From Delphinus delphis (lineage: Eukaryota; Chordata; Mammalia; Artiodactyla; Delphinidae), in NCBI RefSeq assembly GCF_949987515.2, contig NC_082689.1, positions 103,206,957 to 103,270,956 of the forward strand: a DNA stretch of 64,000 bases, given 5' to 3'. Position 1 is the first letter of the stretch, and the number at the start of each line of letters is the position of its first letter. Of the stretch, positions 22,296 to 33,990 are shown piece by piece. The position numbers and the translations under genes are program-made. The notes under the pieces are model-generated. The model did not search any database, had not been told where the DNA came from, and saw only the letters and a program-made list of their open reading frames with translations.

Positions 22296-23699
22296 TTCCT
22301 GCTGCCTCAGCATCGCCGCAAACAGGCTATGAGCACCAGCCCAGGTGACCAGGTGCACCAGTGTGATAAGCTGGGCCCTGCCGCAAATTCCCCTTCCTCC
22401 CTTCCTGTCGCTGCGACCTAATGACATTCAAACGCACCAATGGAATCCCCTCACACTGTTTGACTGTGTACCCCACCCACCCCCTCCCCGACAAAGGCCC
22501 TCACCCACGGGTTCTCACCCTTTCCCGGCTCCCTGCCTGCGTGGCTGACCCACCCCCTTGGTGCTCTCTGTGGGTGGCTCCCCCTCAGCCTGCAGCGACT
22601 CTGTCTCACTAGGACCTGTGAGTGTAATAGACTTTGTTTTCCCCTCCTGGGTCTCCTCCTGAGGCTGCACCTGACCGACCAACCCCTAAAAGGACACAGC
22701 ACGCCAGAGCATCATATGATACAAGCGGTATCATTTGCGTCTCATACATAAGCAAATTGAGTCACTGAGAGGTTCAGTACCGGGGTATGCTGGTCCCAAT
22801 TCACCACCTTTCTACTCACGTTGCCTTTGCGACGTGACCGCAGCTCTTCTAACAGGAACTAAAGCCGTTACTGCTCCACTCCCTCGCTTGGAATTCCTGC
22901 CACGATATGAAACCAAGCCCAGGCTAAGCTGCTGGGGGAGGAGTGAGCATGTGAAGAAGGACCCAGTTACCCCAGCAGAGGCCATCCTCCGCGAGCCAGC
23001 CAACAGCTGGCCCCAGTCACGTTAGCGAGCCCAGCAGAGACTGGTCAAGCCCATATGAGAAGGACTCACTGCCCAAGCGACCCATAAACTCATGAGTAAT
23101 CACAGATGGTTGCAACTGAAAGCCGCTAGGTTTGGGGGTGGTTCGTTAGGTAGCAATAACGGCCAAATAAAACTAGACACAGCCAGTGAGAAGTAGAGGG
23201 GAATTCACACAGCCCGGAGAGTTGCTGCCTGCAGCTCCTCCTGGTGGGTCCTCTGCTAAGCTCTCAGGCCGAGGTAAGCTGAGGAAGTCCCTTTAGAACC
23301 GCAGAGACCACAGAAAGCAGTTGCAGTGTGTGGCACGCTGGTGCTGTGGCTGATAGGCGGCTGATGGTGGGACGGAAGAGGAACTGGGTAAAACTAGCAG
23401 GAGCGCATCCTCAACGGTCAGAGAACAGGCTGGGCGGCTGGGGCCGCCATATGTTGGGCATGACCTCTGTGTGACACTACCGTCCACTTGAAATAACTCT
23501 CCTCCCTCCTGCTTCCCTTTCCTGGGGACTCTGTGCCCTGTCTGAGGCCGGCAGCACAGACACCAACGCTGAGCATACTGGCTGGGTGCCATGGAGATGG
23601 CAGGGTCCTCTGTGTGCAAGACTTCCATCATTTCCCCGCCTGGAAGGGCAAGCACAGAGAGTTTCCCAGCATCCAGCTGGACAGGTGCAGCTCGGAACT
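22296..23699. other. Intergenic, no gene recognised
   Basis: Short overlapping open frames only. A block near 22800-23200 has an old-repeat look (CTAGGTTTGGGGGTGGTTCGTT, GCAATAACGGCC) but I cannot name it. The 215-codon antisense open frame at 23293-23940 runs into MIR sequence and shows no domain. Confidence 0.45.
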
Positions 23700-23925
23700 G
23701 AGGTTCTGGAGCCTGACTGCCTGGGTTAGGATCTGGTACTGCCACGTAGTAGGTCTTTACCTGCACAATCAAGTTACTGAAACTCTCTGGGCATTCCTCA
23801 TCTGTAAAATAAAGACAGTAACAGTTCCTCCCTGTCAGAGTTCTTGTGAGGATTAATTGAAAAGGTAAGTTAAAAGAAAGCATCTTAAATGGTGCCTGGC
23901 ACGTGGTAAATGCTTGGTCTCGGTT
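23700..23925 (+). repeat. MIR SINE
   Basis: Near full-length sense MIR: GCCTGACTGCCTGGGTTAGG, CATCTGTAAAATAAAGACAG, then GTGCCTGGCACGTGGTAAAT. Confidence 0.65.
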
Positions 23926-24464
23926 ATTATGATCCTTCAAGACCCTTCACAGCCATCCCTCGCCCCCAACACTGCCCCACTGAGCCCCCTGCACCAGGCA
24001 GTGGGTCTCCTCAGGGCCCACCCATCTGCACCAGGCTTGTGGAGAGGATGAACCAGGATGGTATGTCTGTGGGTCCTCCAGAAGCCCACACATATGGAGC
24101 TGGGAGTGGGAGAGGTTTATTGCGAGGAAGGCCTGTGAAAGAGGCAAGGTGGAGGCAGAGTCTCAGACCGACATGTAGCCATGACAGAGTCTCAGCCAGC
24201 TCTACAGGGAGACAGGAGCAAAGATGGCCCCTCAGAGGAGTGCCGTGTTGGGCAAGAATAGTCAGGCCCTAGTCCCTCCTCCCAACTCAGTCCCCTGGCC
24301 GGGGTCTGCCCCAGAAGTGCAGGGCCTTGGCCCAGATGTGAGGGTGGATTTGGTATGATGCTGCCCTGAAGCTGGGCACTCCTACAGCTGAACAGCAGGT
24401 TCTCTCTTGAAGCCAGAGACCCAGAAGCACCGCTCTGGCTGCTACAGACGGTTTGCTTAAAAGA
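23926..24464. other. Intergenic, nothing recognised
   Basis: No gene or repeat family identified in this 540-base stretch. Confidence 0.45.
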
Positions 24465-24690
24465 GGGTGGGACTTAGGATCAGATTCAAAGCCAGCACCG
24501 ATGACCAGTTGTGTGGCTTTGGGGACATCACATAACCTCTCTCAGTTTCTGCTTTGCATCCGTGAAATGGGAATATGATGATGATGATGATGATAAAAAC
24601 AAAAATAAAATATTACCTTATGTGGATTAGCTTGTGTGCCCTTGACATACACTGGGTACTGACTAACAGCAACATTTATTAGAACAGCTC
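24465..24690 (+). repeat. MIR SINE carrying a short (GAT)n expansion
   Basis: Sense MIR motifs: CAGTTGTGTGGCTTTGGGG, AACCTCTCTCAGTTTCTG and GTGAAATGGGAAT. Six GAT units at about 24575-24594 are expanded at the usual GATAAT position. Confidence 0.55.
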
Positions 24691-24694
24691 CTGA

Positions 24695-24850
24695 CTCCAA
24701 GCCTGTTCTTACCATGTCTCCACACCCACAATATCTTCCCTTCTTCCATCCACTACTCCAGAATCCTCCCCACCCTTTAACACCCAGCTCAAATTGTACT
24801 TCCTTTAGGAAACCTTCCCTGATGGCTCTCACTCCAGAGACATCTTTCTT
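24695..24850 (+). repeat. L2 LINE fragment
   Basis: AACACCCAGCTCAAATTGTA and AGGAAACCTTCCCTGATGGC correspond to the conserved L2 3' region. Confidence 0.5.
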
Positions 24851-24914
24851 TTCTCTTAATCCCTTTGGCCCATCCATGAAAGGAAGGAAAACTCAGTGCA
24901 GAATCTGATATTTT

Positions 24915-25095
24915 AAGGGCCTACTGCGGGGTATGCATCACGCTAGCTGCATTATATTTTTGTGTTGGTGACCCATGACCTTACTTACTCTTCACAGCAA
25001 CATTGAGTGGGATGTTCGATTATTATCTCCATTTTACAGATGGAAAAACTGAGGCTGAGAGAAATAAAATGACCTTCCTTTGGTCATTAGAACTC
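24915..25095 (-). repeat. MIR SINE fragment
   Basis: Antisense MIR: CTCTTCACAGCAACATTGAG, CCATTTTACAGATGGAAAAA, then CTGAGGCTGAGAGA. Confidence 0.55.
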
Positions 25096-25384
25096 ATCTC
25101 CAGTTCTTCTAGTTCTGAAGACTATTTCATTTGCACCATGCTGGACTCAGGAGGCTTTCAGAAAATTTATATTTTTGCAACATAGGAAACTGCATTATTA
25201 AAATTATACACAAACAGCACTCACGTGATAGGGTTGTTCTAAGCCTATGAGACTGAGGAGGGGCTCAGAACTCAAGGAATTCATTCATTCAAACACTCTT
25301 CAGTTTTCTTCAGTGACAGGGTAATCAGAGGTGAATTATTTCAAGTCCCAGGAATACAAACCATCAAGTCACAAAAGGGAGTCA

Positions 25385-25560
25385 ATACACTAGTAAACAT
25401 ATATTTTAAAAATGTTCATCCTCACTTATAATAAAAGAAATGCAAAAAGAGGGAGATCATTTATTTGCACATCAAATTGGCAATTTAAAAAATCCTTGGT
25501 GTTGGTCAGAGAGGAGAGAAACTATGAATAGAAATAAAAATAGATTTCCTAGGGAGGGAT
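25385..25560 (+). repeat. Old L1 3' UTR fragment
   Basis: AAAGAAATGCAAAAAGAGGG, CACATCAAATTGGCAATTTA and GGTGTTGGTCAGAGAG match the conserved 3' region of old L1M elements. Confidence 0.5.
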
Positions 25561-25639
25561 GGGAGGGTGTTGAAATTTGGCAAGATGTGACCTGAACTTT
25601 CTGAAATAGAAAATGGGGCTGATGAGAAATGCCCACTGT

Positions 25640-26060
25640 ATCAGTTAGTTATTGCTGCATAACAACTTACACCAAGATTTGGTAGGTTACATTATTTATA
25701 CTAACTCCTGCATCTGCAGGTCAGCTGGACATTGGCTGAGCTGGGCTGGGCTCAACCAGGCAGCTCTGCTGCAAGCTGTGGTCCAAGCCGAGCTTGGCTC
25801 CTCTCTGTGGGTCAGGCTTAGGGCTGCTCCACCTGTATCCTTCTAAAATTTGCCTTATTGTGAAGGCAGCGGCATGAAAGAGCAAGAAGGAGCATATGAT
25901 GCCTCTTAAGCCCTGGGGTCAGCAGTGGCACACCGTCACCCACATTTCACTGGCCAAAGGAAGTCACATGGCCGAGCACAAAGTCCCTGGGCAGTTGAAG
26001 CTTCTTCCACCTCTGGCAGGAGGACAGCAAAGGGGCAAAGGGCATGTATTGGGGGTGGGG
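25640..26060 (+). repeat. Ancient dispersed mammalian repeat, LTR-like, family uncertain
   Basis: It starts TGTATCAGTTAGTTATTGCT and contains CAGGTCAGCTGGACATTGGC and GGAAGTCACATGGCCGAG. This arrangement recurs widely in mammalian genomes. A second, more decayed copy is at 61880-62290. I cannot name the family with confidence. Confidence 0.45.
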
Positions 26061-26387
26061 TGGGTAGGATGCAGAACTGGGGCTAGTGAGGCACCTGCCA
26101 ACCCACTGGAGTGGATCAAAGTTCTTTGGAGCATTGTGTATACCACTGTGGAGTCACACAGTTGCTCTGGTACTGTCACCTTATGTAAATTCAACTACCT
26201 GACTTCAGAAAAATTAAAAGAAAAATGGCAATGTAAATAGTGGCCTAAAGTTCTATTTTGCACATATCTTTTTAAATAGATGTTATACGTTATATACTGA
26301 CATATGCACATTACTATACATGTCTATGCATATGGAAGACTATACTTCATGAGCGACTTAAGTGGTTTTCAAAGATATTTGAATATG

Positions 26388-26568
26388 GTGGTGGACCTCG
26401 GAGATATGGTGGGTTCAGTTCCAGACCACTGCAATAAAGCAAACATCACAATAGAGTAAGTCATGTGAATATTTTGGTTTCCCAGTTCATATAAAAGTTA
26501 TGTCTACATTCTACTGTAGTTTATCAAGTGTGCGATAGCATTATGTTTAAAAAATAATGTACATACTT
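26388..26568 (+). mobile_element. Tigger1-type DNA transposon, left part
   Basis: ACCTCGGAGATATGGTGGGT with GCAATAAAGCAAACATCACA, then the AATGTACATACTT motif, match the terminal region of Tigger1. It is interrupted at 26568 by an L1 and resumes at 33372. Only the ends are present, as in non-autonomous Tigger1a-like copies, so no transposase is encoded. Confidence 0.8.
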
Positions 26569-26929
26569 CTTTTTTGTATTTGGTGTGTATTTTTTAAGTA
26601 ATTTTTATTGGAGTATAGCTGCTTTACAATGTTGTGTTAGCATCTTGCTGTGCAGCAAAGTGAATAAGTCATATGTATGCATATATCCACTCTTTTTTAG
26701 ATTTCCTTCCCATTTAGGTCACCACAGAGGACTGAGTAGAGTTCCCTGTGCTATACAGTAGGTTCTCATTAGTTATCTATTGTATACATAGCTATGTATA
26801 TATGTCAATCCCAATCTCCCAATACATGCCGTCCCCCCTTCCCCCCTTGGTAACCATAAGTTTGTTCTCTACATCTGTGACTCTATTTCTGCTTTGCAAA
26901 TAAGTTCACCTCTAGCATTTTTCTAGATT

Positions 26930-29900
26930 CTACGTAAAAGAGATATTATACGATATTTGTTTTTCTTTTTCTGCCTTCATTCTGTATGACAGTCTCTAGA
27001 TCCATCCACATCTCTGCAAGTGGCACTAATTCATTCTTTTTTATGGCTGACTAATATTCCATTGTATATATGTACCACATCTTCTTTATCTATTCCTCTG
27101 TTGATGGACATTTAGGTTGCTTCCACGTCCCGGCTATTGTAATAGAGCTGCAATGAACATCAGGGTGCACACATCCTTTCAAATTATGGTTTTCTCTGGA
27201 TATATGCCTAGGAGTGGTATTGCTGGGTCATATAGTAGCTCTATTTTTAATTTTTTAAGGAACCTCCATATTGTTCTTCACAGTGGCTCTACCAATTTAC
27301 ATTCCCACCAAGAGTGTAGGAGGATTCCCTTTTCTCCATGTCCTCTCCAGCATTTATTGTTTGTATCAATAGATTTTTGATGATGGCCATTCTGACCAAT
27401 GTGAGGTGATACCCCATTGTAGTTTTGATTTGCATTTCTCTAATAATTAGTGATGTTGAGCATCTTTTCATGTGCTTCTTGGCCATCTGTATGTCTTCTT
27501 CAGAGAAAATGTCTATTTAGGTCTTCCGCCCATTTTGGGATTGGGTGGTTTGGTTTTTTGGTATTGAGCCACATGAGCTATTTGTATATTTTGGAGATTA
27601 ATCCCTTGTCAGTTGCTTTGTTTGCAAATATTTTCTCCCATTCTGAGGGTTGTCTTTTCATTTTGTTTATGGTTTCCTTTGCTGTGCAAAAGCTTTTAAG
27701 TTTAATTAGGTCCCATTTGTTTATTTTTGTTTTTATTTTCATTACTCTAGGTGGTGGATTGAAAAAACTCTTGCTGTGATTTATGTCAAAGAGTGTTCTG
27801 CCTATGTTTTCCTCTAAGAGTTTTATAGTGTCCGGTCTTACATTTAGGTCTTTAATCCATTTTGAGTTTATTTTTGTGTATGGTGTTAGGGAGTGTTCTA
27901 ATTTCATTCTTTTACATGTAGTTGCCCAGTTTTCCCAGCACCACTTTTTGAAGACACTGTCTTTTCTCCATATTCTTGCCTCCTTTGTCATAGCTTAGCT
28001 TGACATATGTGTGTGGGTTTATCTCTGGACTTTCTATGCTGTTCCATTGATCAATATTTCTGTTTTTGTGCCAGTACCATCCTATTTTGATTACTGTGGC
28101 TTTGTAGTATTGGAGAATGGAGCTGATTCCTTCAGCTCCATTCTTCTTTCCCAAGATTACTTTCACTATTCAGTGTCTTTTGTGTTTCCATACAAAGTGT
28201 AAAAGGTTTTGTTCTAACTCTGTGGAAAATGCCCTTGGTAATTTGATAGGGATTGCATTGAATCTGTCGATTGCTCAGGGTGATATAGTCATTTTCACAG
28301 TACTGATTCTTCCAATCCAAGAATATGGTATATCTCTCCATTTGCTTGTGTCATCTTTGATTTCTTTCATCAGTATCTTATTGTTTTCTGAGTATAGGGG
28401 CTTTGGTCTCCTTGGGTAGGTTTATTCCTAGGTATTTTATTCTTTTTGATGCAATGGTAAATGGGATTGTTTCCTTAATCTCTCTTTCTGATATTTCATT
28501 GTTAGTGTATAGGAATGTGAGAGATTTCTGTGTATTAATTTTGTATTCTGCAACTTTACCAAATTCATTCATGAGCTCTAGTAGTTTTCTCATGGCATCT
28601 TTAGGATTTTCTTTGTATAGTATCATGTCATCTACAAACAGTGACAGTTTTACTTCTTCTTTTCCAATTTGGATTCCTTTTCTTTCTTTTTCTTCTCTGA
28701 TAGCCATGGCTAGGACTTCCAAAACTATGTTGAATAACAATGGCGAGGGTGGATATCCTTGTCTTGTTCCTGATCTTAGAGGAAATGTTTTCAGCTTTTC
28801 ACCATTGAGTATGATGTTAGCTGTAGGTTTGCTGTATATGGACTTTATTATGTTGAGGTAGGTTCCCTCTAAGCCCACTCTCAGGAGAGTTTTTATCATA
28901 AATGGGTGTTGAATGTTGTTAGAAGTTTGTTCTGCATCTATTGAGATGATCATATGGTTTTTATTCTTCAGTTTGTTAATGTGGTGTATCACATTGATTG
29001 ACGTGTATATTGAAGAATCCTTGCATCTCTGGGATAAATCCCACTTGATCAGGGTGTATGATCCTTTTAATGTGTTGTTGGATTCAGTTTGCTAGGATTC
29101 TGTTGAGGATTTTTGTGTCTATATTCATCAGTGATATTGGCCTGTTATTTTCTCTCTCTTTTTTTTTTTTTTTGATATCTTTGTCTGGTTTTGGTATCAG
29201 GGTGATGGTGGCCTCATAGAATGAGCTTGGGAGTGTTCCTTCCTCTGCAATTTTTGGAAGAGTTTGAGAAGGATAGGTGTTAACTCTTCTCTAAATGTTT
29301 GACAGAATTTGCCTTTGAAGCCATCTGGCCCTGGACTTTTTTTGGTGGAAGATTTTAAATCACAGTTTCAATTTCAGTACTTGTGATTGGTCTATATTGG
29401 TTTATAGACCAATATATTGGTTTATATTTTCTATTTGTTTATATTTTCTATTGTTTATATTTTCTATTTCTTCCTGGTTCAGTCTTGGAAGGTTGTATCT
29501 TTCTGAGAACTTATCCATTTCTTCTAGGTTGTCCTATATTGGCATATAGTTGCTTGTAGCAATCCCTTATGATCCTTTGTATTTCTGTGGTGTCTGTTGT
29601 AACTTCTTGTTTTTCAATTCTAATTTTATTGATTTGAATCCTCTCCCTTTTTTTTTCTTGATGAGTTTGTCTTAAGGTTTATCACTTTTGTTAATCTTCT
29701 CAAAGAATCAGATTTTATTTCATTGATCTTTGCTATTGTTTTCTTCATCTCTATTTCATTTATTTCTCCTTTGATCTGTATGATTTCTTTCCTTCTACTA
29801 ACTTTGGGTTTTGTTTGTTCTTCTTTTTCTAGTTGCTTTACGTGTAAGGATAGGTTGTTTATTTGAGAGTTTTCTCATTTCCTGAGGTAGGACTGTATTG

Positions 29901-30794
29901 CTATAAAATTCCCTCTTAGAACTGCATTTTTTGCATCCCATAGTTTTCGGATTGTTGTGTTTCGCTGTCATTTTTCTCTATGTATTTTTTGATTTCTTCA
30001 GTGATTCATTGATTATTTAGTAACATACTGTTTAGCCTCCATGTGTTTGTGTTTTCTACAGTTTTTTTTCCTGTAATTGATTTCTAATCTCATAGTGTTG
30101 TGGTCGGAAAAGATGCTTGATATGATTTCAATTTTTTAAAAATTACCGAGGCTTGATTTGTGATCCATGATGTGATCTAACCTGGAGAATGTTCTGTGTT
30201 TACTTGAGAAGAAAGTGTATTCTGCTGCTTTCGGATGGAATGTCTTATAAACAGCAATTAAGTCTATCTGGTCTAATGTGTCATTTAAGGTTTGTGTTTC
30301 CTTATTAATTTTCTGTCTGGATGATCTATCCATTGTAGGTGGAGTGTAAGTGGGGTGTTAAAGTCTCCCAATATTATTATATTACTGTCAATTTCCCTTT
30401 TAATGGCTCTTAGCATTTGCCTTATATATTGAGGTGCACCTATGTCAGGTGCGTAAATATTTACAACTGTTATGTCTTCTTCTGGGATTGATCCCTTGAT
30501 CATTATGTAATGTCCTTCCTTGTCTCTTGTAACAGTCTTTATTTTAGAGTCTATTTTGTCTCATTTGAGTATTGCTACTCGAACTTTCTTTTGATTTCCA
30601 CTTGCACAGAATATCTTTTTCCATCCCCTCATTTTCAGTCTGTATGTGTCCCTAGGTCTGAAGTGGGTCTCCTGTAGACAGCATATATATGGGTCTTGTT
30701 TTTGTATCCATTCAGCAAGCCTGTTTCTTTTGGTTGGAGCATTTAATCCGTTTACATTTAAGGTAATTATCAATATGTCTGTTCCTATTGCCAT
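26930..30794 (-). pseudogene. L1 ORF2 remnant (endonuclease-reverse transcriptase)
   Basis: The start at 30794 reads MAIGTDILIITLNVNGLN, the usual ORF2 beginning. An in-frame stop follows after 77 codons. Endonuclease motifs remain in later frames: ILGDFNT near 30,360 and SRLDHI near 30,170. The reverse-transcriptase core lies at about 28378-28992 and reads FVDDMILY, with V in place of the usual A of FADD. The C-terminal part is readable at 27578-27991 ([19 protein letters not shown]) and 27289-27486 ([15 protein letters not shown]). At least four frame breaks separate these blocks. ORF2p normally nicks target DNA and copies L1 RNA in place. This copy cannot make it. Confidence 0.9.
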
Positions 30795-30798
30795 TTTC

Positions 30799-31735
30799 TT
30801 AATTGCTTTTGTAGGTCTTTTTCTTCTTTTGTGTTTCTTGCCTTGAGTGCTGTTTAGCTGGTTTGGTGGTGCTGAATTCTCTTAGCTTTTGCTTGTCTGT
30901 AAAGCTTTTGATTTCTCTGTCAAATCTGAATGAGATCCTTGCTGGGTACAGTAATCTTGGTTGTAGGTTTTTCCCTTTCATCACTTTAAATATATCTTGC
31001 CACTCCCTTCTGGCCTGCAGAGTTTCTGCTGAAAAAATCAGCTGATAAATTTATTGGGTTTCCCTTGTATATTATTTGTTGTTTTTCCCTTGATGCTTTT
31101 AATATTTTTTCTTTGTATTTAATTTTTGTTAGTTTGATTAATATGTCTCAGCATGTTTCTCCTTGGGTTTATCCTGTATGGGACTCTCTGTGATCCCTGA
31201 ACATGTGTGGTTATTTCATTTCCCATGTTAGGGAAGTTTTCAACTACAATCTTTTCAAATATTTTCTCAGACCCTTTCTCTTTCTCTTCTTCTTCTGCGA
31301 CCCTCTGTTATTTGAATGTTGGTGTGTTTAATGTTATCCCGGAGGTCTCTGAGACTGTCCTCGTCTCTTTTCATTCTTTTTTCTTTATTCTGTTCCATGT
31401 ACTTCCACCATTCTATCTTCCAGCTCACTTATCCATTCTTCTGCCTCAGTTATTCTGCTATTGCTTCCTTCTAGTGTATTTTTCATTTCAGTTATTCTGC
31501 TGTTCGTCACTGTTTTTTTGTTCTTTAGTTCTTCTAGGTCCACATTAAACATTTCTTGTATCTTCTCCATCCATGACTCTATTCTATGTCTGAGATCTTG
31601 GATCATCTTCACTGTCATTACTCTGAACTCTTCTTCATGTAGATTGCCTATCTCCTCTTCATTTAGTTGTTCTTGTAGGTTTTTACCTTGCTCCTTCATC
31701 TGCAACATATTTCTCTTCATCTCATTTTTCCTAAC
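30799..31735 (-). pseudogene. L1 ORF1 remnant (RNA-binding chaperone)
   Basis: The N-terminal coiled-coil block at 31385-31720 contains NSRITEAEEWISELEDRM, a conserved ORF1p stretch. The C-terminal domain at 30799-30984 reads NLQPRLLYPARISF and FTDKQKLREF. The central RRM region between them is frame-broken. The stop lies only a few bases upstream of the ORF2 start, as usual in L1. Confidence 0.88.
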
Positions 31736-32204
31736 TTACTGTGTTTATGGTTTCCTTTCCACAGGCTGCACGGTCATAATTCCTCTTGCTTCTGGTGTCT
31801 GCTCCTTGATGGGTGAGGTTGGTCCAGGGGCTTGTGCCAGCTTCCTGGTGGGAGTAACGTGTGCCTGTGCTCTGGTGGGGGGAGCTGAGTCTTGTCCCTC
31901 TCATGAGCAGGGCCACATCAGGAGGTGTGTTTGGGGTGTCTGTGGGCTTAGTATGACTTTAGACAACCTGTCTACTGATGGGTGGGGCTGTGTTTCTGTC
32001 TTGCTGGTTATTTGACTTGAGGCACTCAGCACTGGAGCTTGCAGGCAGTTGGGTGGAGCCAGATCTTTGTGCTGCCATGAGGACCTCTAAGAGAGCTCAC
32101 AGTGATTAATATTCCCTGGGGCCAGGACTCGGTTCACCTACCCCAGAGCCTCAGGCTTGACCCCTGGCTAGAGAAAGAAGACCCAGCAAGCCGCATGGCA
32201 TGGC

Positions 32205-32457
32205 CAACAACAACAAAAAAAGGAAAACAAACAGGCAAAGAAAACCCAAGACAAATAACAAAAACAAATCCAAACAAAAACAAAATCAAACAAAAAACAC
32301 ACAAACAAGAAAAAACAAACCATAAAATCAAAGAAAACAACAAAGAACCCAAAACCAAAACAAACAATATAAACAAAATCAAAAAACAAATAGAAAGCAA
32401 ACTAAAAAGAAAAGCAAACAAGAGCAAACACACCAAAACAACCAAAACAAACAAAAA
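32205..32457 (+). repeat. A/CA-rich low-complexity block in the L1 5' UTR
   Basis: About 250 bases are composed of (CAAAA)n/(AAACA)n-like units on the + strand, a T/GT-rich tract on the L1 sense strand. It follows the CAACAACAACAAAAAAAGG junction. The long + strand open frame across it (32102-32872) is a composition artefact. Confidence 0.85.
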
Positions 32458-33083
32458 GGGGCTGGCACGCAGGGAGAGAGTCCGTGATGGTGGTCCCGCC
32501 CCCTGCACACCCCTCAACAATGGCACCTCATTTCCAAGGCAGACCACGCTTCCTCCAGGAGCATTCCTGGCCGCGGAGATCCTTACTCCCATCCCTTCAG
32601 TCAGTGTCCGCGCAGCCAACAGTAGTCCTCTCCCTGGGTCCACTCTCCTAACCCCTCGCTTTAGCACCCAGCCCTCACCAGCATTGTCGGACACCCAGCT
32701 CAGGCTGGAGCGCCCAGGGCTAACTCCCCAGGAGGCCCTGGCAGGGGTGGGGTGTAGGTCCACTGGGGCCTGTGCAGGTGAAGGAGGCCTTGGCTTGAAG
32801 GAGGGGCGAGCCTGCTCAGATGGGCACCCATCCCAGGGCCCATGGAGGCAGTGCCCTCTCTGTCCCAGCTGATCCCCCTTCTCTGAGTGCAGAAACCTCT
32901 CTCCTTCTTCAGCTCCCCCGCCCCAGGGGTGCTGGTCCCTTCACATTTCCTCTTTTCTTTTTTTCCTTCTTTCGTCCTACGCAGGTGCTTGGGGATTTTT
33001 CTGGTCCTTTTCGGTGTCCAAGTTGCTCTGCTAGTGTTTAGCAGGTGCCCTCTGAGAACTGTTCCCTTTGTAGATGTATTCTT

Positions 33084-33295
33084 TTTTTTTTTTTTTTTTT
33101 TTGCGATATGTGGGCCTCTCACTGCTGTGGCTTCTCCTGTTGCGAAGCACAGGCTCCGGACGTGCAGGCTCAGCGGCCATGGTTCATGGGCCCAGCCGCT
33201 CTGTGGCATGTGGGGTCCTCCCCGACCAGGGCATGAACCCGTGTCCCCTGCATTGGCAGGCGGACTCTCAACCAACTGAGCCACCAGGGAAGCCC
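33084..33295 (-). mobile_element. CHR-2 SINE inserted in the L1 5' UTR
   Basis: Antisense CHR-2 with a long T tail and GTGGGCCTCTCACTGCTGTG and CAGCGGCCATGGTTCATGG segments. A perfect 15-base target-site duplication, TGTAGATGTATTCTT, lies at 33069-33083 and 33296-33310. Confidence 0.96.
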
Positions 33296-33371
33296 TGTAG
33301 ATGTATTCTTGTACCTGGGAGGAGATGCAAACTCCACGTCCTCCTGTTCTGCCATCTTGACTCCTCCCCAC

Positions 33372-33508
33372 AATGTACGTACCTTAATTAAAAATACTTT
33401 ATTGTTAAATATGCTAACCATCATCTGACAATGCAGGGTTGCCACAAACTTCAGTTTGTAAAAAATGCGGTATCTGCCAAGTTCAATAAAGCAAAGTGCA
33501 GTGTGCTT
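33372..33508 (+). mobile_element. Tigger1-type DNA transposon, right part
   Basis: It resumes with TTAATTAAAAATACTTTATT, then GCTAACCATCATCTGA, GGGTTGCCACAAACTTCAGT and GTTCAATAAAGCAAAG, the other Tigger1 end. The terminal inverted repeat is truncated or decayed at about 33505. Confidence 0.78.
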
Positions 33509-33780
33509 TCCCCCATGAGCTGAGATTTCTTCTCTTGTAAAGAGAAATTGGAACTAGCCAATGGCCAGTAGGAGGGTATTGGTTAACTAAATGATGTACA
33601 TCACTTGCAATTACAGATTATTCAACTATTATAAACCACATTACAGAGGATATTAGGAATATGAGGAAGTATTTATGATATTTTAGAATAAATAAGTATG
33701 TACGGAAGTTATAAAAGTATGTACAGAAATTATAAAACAGTGTGTACAGAAGGGCCACAATTTAATATAAAGCTTCCTCC

Positions 33781-33990
33781 GGGCTTCCCTGGCAGTGCAG
33801 TGGTTGAGAGTCCACCTACCAATGCAGCGGACACGGGTTCGTGCCCTGGTCAGGGAAGATCCCACATGCCGCGGAGCGGCTGGGCCCGTGAGCCATGGCC
33901 GCTGAGCCTGCGCATCCAGAGCCTGTGCTCTGCAATGAGAGAGGCCACAGCAGTGAGAGGCCCGTGCACTGCAAAAAAAAAAAGAAAAAA
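33781..33990 (+). mobile_element. CHR-2 SINE
   Basis: Starts GGGCTTCCCTGGCAGTGCAG, with GAGCGGCTGGGCCCGTGAG, and ends in an A-rich tail. The flanks AGCTTCCTCC and ACCTTCCTCC form a short imperfect target-site duplication. Confidence 0.92.

Larger units (their letters stand above)
26569..33371 (-). mobile_element. Near-full-length L1 retrotransposon, antisense, inactive
   Basis: In minus-strand order the element has a 5' end GGGGAGGAGTCAAGATGGCA near 33370, a 5' UTR of about 1.4 kb excluding an inserted SINE, ORF1, ORF2, and a 3' UTR whose end lies near 26,590 (reverse complement reads TTTATTGGAGTATAGCTGCT). It is flanked by AATGTACATACTT (26556-26568) and AATGTACGTACCTT (33372-33385), a slightly diverged target-site duplication inside a Tigger1 element. 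Both ORFs are broken by stops and frameshifts, so it should not be mobile. Confidence 0.92.

Noticed and set aside
23293..23940. 215-codon antisense open frame
   Set aside because: About a third is MIR sequence. The rest shows no domain and no splice or start context.
28403..28861. 152-codon + strand open frame with membrane-like segments
   Set aside because: It is the antisense shadow of the L1 reverse-transcriptase region.
32134..32763. 209-codon hydrophobic open frame on the - strand resembling a membrane protein
   Set aside because: The hydrophobicity comes from T-rich simple sequence in the L1 5' UTR. There is no family signature.
32102..32872. 256-codon lysine/asparagine-rich open frame on the + strand
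   Set aside because: It is antisense to an L1 5' UTR low-complexity tract. The composition alone keeps the frame open.
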